From NCBI GenBank assembly GCA_031279875.1, contig JAITHS010000392.1, positions 1-6,704 of the forward strand: a stretch of DNA of 6,704 bases. Direction: 5' to 3'. The notes beneath the pieces are model-generated. The model did no database searches, was not told the origin of the DNA, and saw only the letters and a program-made list of their open reading frames with translations. Both the position numbers and the translations under genes were made by a program. Positions 1-5,778 of this stretch are shown in pieces; within the stretch, counting starts at the first letter, position 1; every line of letters starts with the position of its first letter. The stretch comes from Tannerella sp. GTDB lineage: Bacteria; Bacteroidota; Bacteroidia; Bacteroidales; Tannerellaceae.

Positions 1-83
1 CCAAGCGCAAGGGCAAGAACCTGATCCTCGAAGCCGGTTCCGGCACAACAAGATATACGGTGGAGGGAATGAGGAGGGATTAA
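1..83 (+). CDS. C-terminal end of an unidentified upstream gene (partial)
   Basis: Reading from base 3 gives 26 open codons ending in TAA at 81-83. The peptide starts KRKGKNLILEAGSGTTRYTV and ends EGMRRD. The alternation of hydrophobic and polar residues (NLILEAGSGTTRYTV) looks like two short beta-strands joined by a Gly-Ser-Gly turn, as at the end of a beta-sandwich domain of a secreted or carbohydrate-active enzyme. That is only an impression and the family cannot be named from this fragment. The stop codon overlaps the start of the A/T-rich tandem repeat. It is separated from porP by about 460 bp of repeats, so it is probably not part of the secretion operon. Confidence 0.55.
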   Translation, partial: KRKGKNLILEAGSGTTRYTVEGMRRD

Positions 84-119
84 AAATTAAGAATTAAAAA
101 TTAAGAATTAAGAATTAAG
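82..119. repeat. A/T-rich tandem repeat (14-bp unit)
   Basis: Two exact tandem copies of AAAAATTAAGAATT lie at 82-95 and 96-109, followed by a half unit AAGAATT and a further AAG up to 119. The tract contains only A, T and G and begins inside the stop codon of the upstream gene. Similar A/T-rich strings are often seen between genes in Bacteroidota. No function can be assigned. Confidence 0.8.
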
Positions 120-148
120 TGCCGCTGCAAGTTGGGGTGTAAAACCAC

Positions 149-200
149 ACGATAGGTAATGACGGTACCACGTCATTATAAGGAACGAAGCAATCCAGAA
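149..200 (+). repeat. Interspersed direct repeat, copy 1 (52 bp)
   Basis: This copy matches 348-399 at 48 of 52 positions; the mismatches are at 156 and at 178-180. It consists of ACGATAG, a variable base, TAATGACGGTACCACGTCATT, and then AGGAACGAAGCAATCCAGAA. Inside it, TAATGACG (157-164) and CGTCATTA (171-178) form a small 8-bp inverted repeat around GTACCA. The GTCATTGCGAGGAACGAAGC type of sequence is, as I recall, a common intergenic repeat in several bacterial lineages and is often mis-annotated as a small protein. Confidence 0.85.
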
Positions 201-269
201 ATTACAGGATTGCAGGAGAGGCAGGATTTATAGGTTTTTATCTGGATTGCTTCGTTCCTCGAAATGACG
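171..269. repeat. Long inverted repeat / potential hairpin
   Basis: The left arm at 171-198 and the right arm at 242-269 are reverse complements at 25 of 28 positions, with the three mismatches clustered (178-180 against 260-262). The 18 bp AGGAACGAAGCAATCCAG pair perfectly, and 199/241 adds one more pair. The loop is about 41 bp (200-240). As RNA this would make a stable stem-loop. As DNA it looks like two head-to-head copies of the same repeat. No T-run follows the right arm, so it is not a classical intrinsic terminator. Confidence 0.8.
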
Positions 270-317
270 AATGCCCTGTACGTTAACATCCTCGCAATGA
301 TGCGGTTAAGCAAAAAA

Positions 318-329
318 CGTCATTGCGAG
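318..329 (+). repeat. Short truncated copy of the repeat end
   Basis: CGTCATTGCGAG repeats the left edge of the interspersed element found complete at 370-397. After 329 the sequence diverges and runs on to the second 52-bp direct repeat. It is probably a remnant or a partial insertion of the same family. Confidence 0.55.
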
Positions 330-347
330 CAGAAATGGTACCACCAA

Positions 348-399
348 ACGATAGATAATGACGGTACCACGTCATTGCGAGGAACGAAGCAATCCAGAA
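348..399 (+). repeat. Interspersed direct repeat, copy 2 (52 bp)
   Basis: This is the second copy of the 149-200 element, offset by 199 bp. It carries GCG at 377-379 where copy 1 has ATA, giving the fuller form CGTCATTGCGAGGAACGAAG. The inverted repeat AATGACG (357-363) / CGTCATT (370-376) around GTACCA is preserved. No second arm follows, so this copy does not make the long hairpin seen at 171-269. Confidence 0.85.
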
Positions 400-403
400 T
401 ACA

Positions 404-423
404 GGTACCACGTCATTGCGAGG
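404..423 (+). repeat. Truncated third direct copy (20 bp)
   Basis: GGTACCACGTCATTGCGAGG is identical to 363-382 inside copy 2 and begins 41 bp downstream of it. Similarity stops after GG at 423. This makes the cluster a mosaic of full and broken copies rather than one regular array. Confidence 0.75.
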
Positions 424-441
424 TACTTTCTGCTTTCTGCA

Positions 442-477
442 AACCGCTTGCAGGGTTTAAAACCGCTGCAAGGGTTT
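442..477. repeat. Near-tandem 17-bp repeat forming a small hairpin
   Basis: AACCGCTTGCAGGGTTT (442-458) and AACCGCTGCAAGGGTTT (461-477) are near copies. They can also pair: CTTGCAG (447-453) is the exact complement of CTGCAAG (466-472), and the stem continues into GGTT/AACC with one bulged base. A related string CCGCTGCAAG also occurs at 122-131. The bases after the stem are GGTTTGAA rather than a T-run, so I do not call a terminator. Confidence 0.55.
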
Positions 478-547
478 GAAGGCAAGTGAAATTTTTAAAT
501 CAAACAAAGAAACAATAAAACAATAAAATTTAAGTTAATGGTATATA

Positions 548-1507
548 ATGAAGATAATGGAACGCATAGTACTGATAGCAGTAATCGTGTTCGGGAGCGT
601 CGCAGAGGCGTTGTCGCAGCGCGATGCGCAGTTTACGCACTATCGTCGCGCTATGGGCTACTACAATCCTGCCGTAGCGGGGCTTAACAATTATCTTAAC
701 GTAGCGGCGGGCTATCGTTTGCAGTGGCTCGGATGGTCTAACGCCCCGAAAACGCTTTTCGCTATGGCTGATATGCCCTTTAAACTTCAAAAAAGAACGC
801 ACGGTTTAGGCGTTGCCGTTACAAAAGACACCGAATCAAGTGTTTACAGCACTTTGAGCGGCGGTTTGCAGTATGCTTTTCTACAAAAAATCGGCAAAGG
901 AGAATTGCGTATCGGCGTTCAGTTAGGATTGATAAGCCTCACTGTTGACGGAACGAAAATCATCCTGCCGGTTGACAGCATCGGCGGCGAAGGCGCATCA
1001 GACCCCGCTATTCCGACGGCAGCAAACGACGCCAAAAAATTTGATGCCCATTTAGGGATATATTATTCGACCGACAAATGGTATGTCGGAGCCGCTGCAA
1101 AGCACCTTTTCCGTCCCGAAATCGACGACGACAATCTATACACATATTTCGAGCGGGAGTACAATTTTTTGTTCGGATACAATATTCAGACTAATAATCC
1201 GTTATTGCAATTACAGCCGTCTGTATTTGTAAAAACAAATTTTAACACATATACGATAGACTTAACCACATGTGCCGTTTACGGCAAAAAATACAGCGCG
1301 GGGATGTCGTGGCGCACAAACGAATCGGCATCAATATTGCTTGGAGCCACGTTCGGCAAGATTGACGGCGGATACGCCTACGACTTTCCGCTCACGGCAA
1401 TACGCAAAGGAACGTCAGGAAGTCATGAACTGTTTTTGAAATACAAACTGCAACTTAACAAACCCAAAACAAAAAAAAGTAAACACAAAAGTGTCAGATT
1501 ATTATAA
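548..1507 (+). CDS. porP: PorP/SprF-family outer-membrane beta-barrel protein of T9SS
   Basis: This is an outer-membrane component of the type IX secretion system, expected to sit in the outer membrane as a beta-barrel next to the PorK/PorN ring. The 319 residues fit the family length. Residues 1-23 form a signal peptide with a hydrophobic core (IVLIAVIVFG) and likely cleavage at ALS|Q, leaving an N-terminal Gln. The family hallmark follows directly: AQFTHYRRAMGYYNPAVAG at 27-45. Later beta-strand blocks typical of the family include FDAHLGIYYSTDKWYVGAAA (165-184), SILLGATFG (262-270) and the closing strand HELFLKYKL (293-301). The last 16 residues form an unusual tail with six lysines and one arginine. 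ATG 548 and ATG 557 are both possible starts; 548 adds a lysine to the signal peptide N-region and is preferred. It is the first gene of the operon, and porK follows after 5 bp. Confidence 0.9.
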   Translation: MKIMERIVLIAVIVFGSVAEALSQRDAQFTHYRRAMGYYNPAVAGLNNYLNVAAGYRLQWLGWSNAPKTLFAMADMPFKLQKRTHGLGVAVTKDTESSVYSTLSGGLQYAFLQKIGKGELRIGVQLGLISLTVDGTKIILPVDSIGGEGASDPAIPTAANDAKKFDAHLGIYYSTDKWYVGAAAKHLFRPEIDDDNLYTYFEREYNFLFGYNIQTNNPLLQLQPSVFVKTNFNTYTIDLTTCAVYGKKYSAGMSWRTNESASILLGATFGKIDGGYAYDFPLTAIRKGTSGSHELFLKYKLQLNKPKTKKSKHKSVRLL

Positions 1508-1512
1508 AAAAG

Positions 1513-2946
1513 ATGAAAAAAGTAGTTTTAATACTTGTGGCAGCAGCAATGCTTGCATCTTGCGGTCGGAACGCAATGAACGCCGGCGGCGAGTTGGTAG
1601 GCGTCAAGTCGGCATCGTTTAGTGAGCCGACGCCCTACGGTATGGTATTAGTCAAGCGTGGAGCCTTTGAGATGGGACAGGCCGACGCCGACAGCATCTG
1701 GGGTACGGCAGCCGATACCAAAGGAGTGTCATTCGAGGCCTTCTGGATGGACGAAACGGAGATTACCAACGCCAAATACCGCCAGTTTGTCTATTGGGTA
1801 CGCGATTCGTTGATACGTACCCGTCTGGCAGACCCCGCTTACGGCGGTAACGACCTTTATATGATTACGGAAGACCGGTTCGGCGACCCTGTAACACCTC
1901 ATCTCGACTGGTCGCGACCGATACCGTGGAAACGCGCTACCGAAGACGAGCAACGCGCTATCGAGAGCGTCTATTACACTAATCCCGTAACAGGCGAGAC
2001 CGGTCTCGACCCTAACCAGATGAATTTCAAGTATGAGTGGTATGACTATACGGCAGCCGCTTTGCGACGCAACAATCTCGACCCCGAAAAGAGACTGCGC
2101 AATACCGACCTCACGCCCGACCCGATGGAAGTTGTCATGATATCGAAAGATACTGCTTACATAGCGGAAGACGGCAAAATTGTGAACGAAACCGTTACCC
2201 GTCCGCTCAGTGGCCCGTATGACTTCCTCCATACAAGGATTGTCAATATCTATCCCGACGAAACGGCGTGGATAAACGATTTTCGCAATGCCTACAACGA
2301 GCCGTATTTGAGGATGTATTTCATTCATGCCGGTTATGACGATTATCCCGTCGTAGGAGTGTCATGGGAACAGGCAACGGCATTCTGCACATGGCGTACT
2401 AATCAGTATAAGAACATCTTAACGCTTCCGGTAGGGCAAACAATAGAGCCGTTCCGGTTGCCTACCGAAGCAGAATGGGAATATGCCGCCCGCGCCGGTA
2501 AAAGCGAAAACAAATATCCGTGGTCGATAGAAGGCTTGAAAGATGCTCAAGATTGCTTTATGGCAAATTTCAAGCCGGGCGACGGCAACTATACCGAAGA
2601 CGGTCATCTGATAACAGCTCGCGTAGCGTCGTTTATGCCCAACGAATTCGGCTTATACGACATGGCAGGCAACGTGGCAGAATGGACGTCAACAGTTTTT
2701 TACGAATCAGGACCGGCGCAGATGAGCGACCTCAACCCCGAACTTCGCTATCATGCCGCCAAAGAAGACCCCTACGAAATGAAAAAGAAAGTCGTTCGCG
2801 GCGGGTCATGGAAAGATGTGGCACGGTTTATCCGCTCCGACATGCGCTCGTTTGAATATCAAAATGAAACGCGCTCTTATATCGGCTTCCGATGCGTGCG
2901 TACACAAGTCGGCTTTTCAAATTCAAAAAAAGGAAAAAAGAAATAA
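1513..2946 (+). CDS. porK: T9SS lipoprotein PorK/GldK (FGE-sulfatase-like fold)
   Basis: This is an outer-membrane lipoprotein that, in studied systems, forms with PorN the large periplasmic ring of T9SS. The signal peptide ends in lipobox LASC with the lipid-bearing Cys at residue 17. The rest is a formylglycine-generating-enzyme-like domain: PYGMVLVKRGAFEMG (41-55), DETEITNAKYRQF (80-92), PVVGVSWEQATAFC (279-292), RLPTEAEWEYAARAG (315-329), GLYDMAGNVAEW (380-391), VVRGGSWKD (427-435) and GFRCV (458-462). The catalytic cysteine pair of true FGE enzymes is absent near the C-terminus (MRSFEYQNETRSYIGFRC), which supports a structural role. The long segment between about 93 and 275 separates two halves of the fold and is expected in this family. 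The 477-residue length is close to known PorK proteins. The C-terminus is lysine-rich (KKGKKK). The gap to porL is 11 bp. Confidence 0.95.
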   Translation: MKKVVLILVAAAMLASCGRNAMNAGGELVGVKSASFSEPTPYGMVLVKRGAFEMGQADADSIWGTAADTKGVSFEAFWMDETEITNAKYRQFVYWVRDSLIRTRLADPAYGGNDLYMITEDRFGDPVTPHLDWSRPIPWKRATEDEQRAIESVYYTNPVTGETGLDPNQMNFKYEWYDYTAAALRRNNLDPEKRLRNTDLTPDPMEVVMISKDTAYIAEDGKIVNETVTRPLSGPYDFLHTRIVNIYPDETAWINDFRNAYNEPYLRMYFIHAGYDDYPVVGVSWEQATAFCTWRTNQYKNILTLPVGQTIEPFRLPTEAEWEYAARAGKSENKYPWSIEGLKDAQDCFMANFKPGDGNYTEDGHLITARVASFMPNEFGLYDMAGNVAEWTSTVFYESGPAQMSDLNPELRYHAAKEDPYEMKKKVVRGGSWKDVARFIRSDMRSFEYQNETRSYIGFRCVRTQVGFSNSKKGKKK

Positions 2947-2957
2947 ATTTATAGATT

Positions 2958-4184
2958 ATGGGAAAATATAGAAGATATAAAAACAGAATAGAGATGTTTC
3001 TTTCAAGTGAAAGAGGACGTCGAGTATTGAATTTTTGCTACGCATGGGGCGCAGCCGTAGTTATCATCGGCGCGCTGTTTAAACTGCTGCATTTGCCGTA
3101 TGCCAATCAAATATTGTTTGCAGCAATGATAACCGAAGCCGTCGTGTTTTTCATTTCGGGCTTCGAACATCCTAACAGCGAATACCACTGGGAAGAAGTA
3201 TTTCCGGTACTCAAATCGAATAATCCTCTCGACAGACCGGAGTTTGGAGGCGGCGGCATGGCAACAGGCGGCGGTACCGTTGTTGTAGGTGGATATGGCG
3301 GCGCAACAGGCTCTGACGGTGGTGGCCCCGTCATCATCGGCGGCGGTGGCGGCGGCGGTGGCGGCGGCGGTGAAAATAACGGCGGCGGCGGTGGCCCCGT
3401 TATCATCGGTGGCTTCAACGGCGGCGGTGGCTTTAATGGAGGCAACGGCGGCTTTAATGGCGGCAACGGCAACGGCGGCTTTAATGGCGGCAACGGCGGC
3501 TATCAAGGTAACGAAGCGCCTCCGACGGATTCCGGTAACGGATTTCCGCATCCCGTTGTTGCGCAACATCCCGACCCTCATGCCGTAGTAAACGCCGGAT
3601 TAGCGACTATGGGCTTGAATATCAGTGAGCAAGACTCCGAAATGCTCGCCGAAAGCATCCGCAAACTCAACGATGCTGCCGACCAAATATCCGGCATGGC
3701 AGACCTCTCCGACGCTACCGGACAGTATATCGAAAAGATTGCCGGAATATCGCAAAACCTTGACCGTTTCGGCGAAATAACATCAATGCTCGGCGATGTA
3801 ACAGCGTCGCTTGCCCGCTCGTGCCAATCTATCACCGGCACTACCGACGAAGAAGCCGTCGGAGCAAAAACGGCAGGATACGTAGAGCAGATTTCAAAAC
3901 TCAACAATAACCTGCAAGGACTCAACACCTTCTACGAAAATCATCTACACGGTCTTAATTCGCAAATGGAAACTATTCATCAAATCAACGCAGGGTTGAA
4001 CCGAATAAGAGATATGTACGACAGTTCGATGGTTGACAGCGCCGCTTTCCGCAACGAAAACGAGCGTATGGCGCAACTGCTGGCACAACTCAATCAGGTT
4101 TACGGACGACTGCTGCAAGCTATGACCGTTAATATGTCCGGTTATGTACCACAGACCCCATACACAGGCGGAGGATTCAGATAA
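2958..4184 (+). CDS. porL: T9SS inner-membrane motor protein PorL/GldL with glycine-rich insert
   Basis: This is an inner-membrane subunit of the proton-driven PorL/PorM motor that energises secretion. It has two transmembrane helices, about 24-44 (NFCYAWGAAVVIIGALFKLL) and 51-69 (QILFAAMITEAVVFFISGF), followed by the family block FEHPNSEYHWEEVFP. Polar membrane residues Y28, K42, H45, E60 and E70 match positions I recall as functionally important in Flavobacterium GldL. Residues about 215-395 form a helical, coiled-coil-prone cytoplasmic domain. Between them, residues 97-187 are 51/91 glycine, with two GGPVIIGG motifs and repeated FNGGNGG units. At 408 residues the protein is about 100 longer than Porphyromonas PorL (309 as I recall), and the excess matches this insert. 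The start is fixed by the gap to porK; there is no Shine-Dalgarno motif. Confidence 0.95.
   Translation: MGKYRRYKNRIEMFLSSERGRRVLNFCYAWGAAVVIIGALFKLLHLPYANQILFAAMITEAVVFFISGFEHPNSEYHWEEVFPVLKSNNPLDRPEFGGGGMATGGGTVVVGGYGGATGSDGGGPVIIGGGGGGGGGGGENNGGGGGPVIIGGFNGGGGFNGGNGGFNGGNGNGGFNGGNGGYQGNEAPPTDSGNGFPHPVVAQHPDPHAVVNAGLATMGLNISEQDSEMLAESIRKLNDAADQISGMADLSDATGQYIEKIAGISQNLDRFGEITSMLGDVTASLARSCQSITGTTDEEAVGAKTAGYVEQISKLNNNLQGLNTFYENHLHGLNSQMETIHQINAGLNRIRDMYDSSMVDSAAFRNENERMAQLLAQLNQVYGRLLQAMTVNMSGYVPQTPYTGGGFR
3246..3518 (+). repeat. Glycine-coding low-complexity tract inside porL
   Basis: This codes for PorL residues 97-187. Three kinds of in-frame repetition are visible. A 23-bp segment at 3321-3343 recurs at 3390-3412, a 69-bp offset, each coding GGPVIIGG. 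The 12-bp unit GGCGGCGGCGGT is present as two exact tandem copies at 3348-3359 and 3360-3371. The 21-bp unit GGCTTTAATGGCGGCAACGGC occurs at 3429-3449 (one base different), 3450-3470 and 3477-3497. All are multiples of 3 bp, so length changes by slippage or recombination would preserve the reading frame. Confidence 0.9.
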
Positions 4185-4210
4185 GTCATTAACAGATAAT
4201 TAATTAAACA

Positions 4211-5761
4211 ATGGCAGGAATATCCAACAATCCGAACTCACCCCGTCAGAAGATGATAAATCTGATGTATCTGGTGTTTATCGCCATGATGGCTCTTAAC
4301 GTGTCGTCAGAGGTGCTGGACGGATTTGAATTAGTCGAAAACAGTCTGCGTACTACAACCGAGAACGCCACTAAACGCAATGCCAACGTCAAAGCCGACC
4401 TCGACCGTGCCTACGAAGCCAATGCCGTCAAAGTAGGCGAGTGGTACGAAAAAGGCGTCAAAGTCAAAACCGAAACCGACGAACTATACGCTTATATCGA
4501 TAAGCTCAAACTGCGAATAGTGCAAAATACCGACGGCAAAGAAGCCGATGTTACCGATATTAAGCATAAAGATGACCTCGAAGCGGCTTCGACCGTTATG
4601 CTGGCGCCGGTAGTAGGCGAGGGAAAAAATCTCAAAGAACGCATCGACGCTTACCGTACTTTTATGTGCGGCTTCGTGGACAAAACGAAACAGACCGTTT
4701 TTGAATCTATGCTCACCACCGAAACACCTCATAAAGCGGGAGTTATACCCGTTTCATGGCAACATGCGATGTTTGAAAACATGCCCGTCGCCGCCGCTAT
4801 CACGCTGCTGACCAAGATGCAAAGCGACATCCGTTATGTAGAAGGCGAAGTGCTTTCTACACTTATTACTAATGTAGATGAAGGCGATTTTCGCGTCAAT
4901 AAAGTACAGGCGTTCATAGTCCCTAAAAGCCAGATAGTTACAGCCGGAATGCCTTACGAAGCACAGATAGTGCTGGCAGCTGTCGATTCTACCAAACAAC
5001 CCGAATATTATCTCGGAACAGCGTTGCTGAACAGTAATTTCATCTCCATCCCGACAAGTGGCGTCGGCGACAGAACACTCACCGGCAAGGTAATCAGCGA
5101 CGGCGAAACTTATCCTTTCGAAGCTAAATATTCCGTTTCCGAAGCATCCGCTACCATTGCCCCGACGTTGATGAATTTCCTCTATGAAAGCTACAACAAC
5201 GACGTTGAAATAGCTATTCCGGGCGTTCCGAGCGGCTCCGTAACCGCTTCGCTGACAGGCAGCGGCACAATACGCTTCAAAGAAAAAAACATCTGGACAG
5301 TGAGCGGACTTAATCTCTCCTCCTCTCCCAAAGTGTCTGTCAATCTGACGGCTAACGTCGGCGGCAGAGCCGTTACCGTAAGTAAAGAGTTTAAAGTCAG
5401 ATCTTTACCTGACCCATTGCCGTTTATCGCCTATAAAGATGCTAACGGCACAGATCGAATATTTAAAAACGGCGCCATTTCTAAACGCTTCCTCGTTGAG
5501 GCGCAAGGAGTTTCGGCCGCTATCGATGACGGCGTAATGAACGTACCTTTCAAAGTTACAGGTTTCAGACTGATGATTGCCGATGCGATGGGTAATTATA
5601 TCCCCGAAATATCTAATAGCGGAGAGTTTACACCGCGTCAAAAAGAAATAATCCGTAATCTTGCTCGCGGTAAACAGTTCTATATCGGCGATGTCAAAAC
5701 GTTAGACCCTGCCGGTAAGCCGGTAACTATTCCGTATTCGATGCAAGTAGTTGTAAATTAG
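4211..5761 (+). CDS. porM: T9SS motor/periplasmic stalk protein PorM/GldM
   Basis: This is the partner of PorL in the inner-membrane motor. One N-terminal helix sits among the PorL helices, and the periplasmic part reaches up to the PorK/PorN ring to transmit motion. The N-terminus SPRQKMINLMYLVFIAMMAL (10-29) is highly characteristic of GldM/PorM; R12 sits at the position of the conserved Arg I recall as coupling to the PorL Glu. NVSSEVLDGFELVENSL follows. Residues about 36-220 are a helical periplasmic domain. From about 225 to 516 the sequence turns beta-rich, consistent with the D2, D3 and D4 domains known from crystal structures. The length of 516 fits the family. A single Cys (C153) is present. 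The gap from porL is 26 bp and the gap to porN is 17 bp; both are A/T-rich and lack a Shine-Dalgarno motif. Confidence 0.96.
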   Translation: MAGISNNPNSPRQKMINLMYLVFIAMMALNVSSEVLDGFELVENSLRTTTENATKRNANVKADLDRAYEANAVKVGEWYEKGVKVKTETDELYAYIDKLKLRIVQNTDGKEADVTDIKHKDDLEAASTVMLAPVVGEGKNLKERIDAYRTFMCGFVDKTKQTVFESMLTTETPHKAGVIPVSWQHAMFENMPVAAAITLLTKMQSDIRYVEGEVLSTLITNVDEGDFRVNKVQAFIVPKSQIVTAGMPYEAQIVLAAVDSTKQPEYYLGTALLNSNFISIPTSGVGDRTLTGKVISDGETYPFEAKYSVSEASATIAPTLMNFLYESYNNDVEIAIPGVPSGSVTASLTGSGTIRFKEKNIWTVSGLNLSSSPKVSVNLTANVGGRAVTVSKEFKVRSLPDPLPFIAYKDANGTDRIFKNGAISKRFLVEAQGVSAAIDDGVMNVPFKVTGFRLMIADAMGNYIPEISNSGEFTPRQKEIIRNLARGKQFYIGDVKTLDPAGKPVTIPYSMQVVVN

Positions 5762-5778
5762 TTAATTATATTTAAGAT

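Larger units (their letters stand above)
84..547. other. Intergenic region before the por operon, repeat-filled
   Basis: No credible gene is present. Roughly 84-200 and 242-477 are taken up by the repeats listed separately. The last stretch, 481-547, is an A/T-rich leader of runs such as AACAATAAAACAATAAAATT. The operon promoter should lie in this region, but I found no clean match to the Bacteroidota -7 motif TAnnTTTG with a properly spaced upstream TTG. No Shine-Dalgarno motif precedes the porP start, as is usual in this phylum. Confidence 0.6.

Noticed and set aside
149..423. CRISPR array
   Set aside because: Repeat copies are few, differ in length, occur in both orientations and are irregularly spaced. 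No cas genes are present.
264..479. Open reading frame of 71 codons upstream of porP
   Set aside because: It is composed almost entirely of the interspersed repeat sequence read through (peptide bits such as SLRGTKQSRIQ), a known source of spurious small proteins. It has no family features.
442..480. Hairpin at 447-472 as a Rho-independent terminator
   Set aside because: The stem is short and bulged, and is followed by GGTTTGAA, not a T-run. It also sits about 360 bp after the upstream stop.
544..549. TATAAT string resembling a -10 box
   Set aside because: It overlaps the porP start codon, so it cannot drive the gene from the chosen ATG, and Bacteroidota promoters use a different -7 consensus.
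1729..2328. Antisense open frame of 199 codons inside porK
   Set aside because: It lies wholly within a clear PorK coding region, has no recognisable domain and no independent start context.
1513..2946. Annotation as an active formylglycine-generating enzyme or sulfatase modifier
   Set aside because: It has a lipobox, lacks the catalytic cysteine pair and is encoded between porP and porL, all of which fit PorK/GldK.
3107..3493. Antisense open frame coding a proline-rich protein
   Set aside because: It is the complement of the GGN-rich tract of porL, which automatically reads as CCN proline codons. The overlapping alanine-rich frames at 3289-3588 (+) and 3003-3581 (-) arise the same way.
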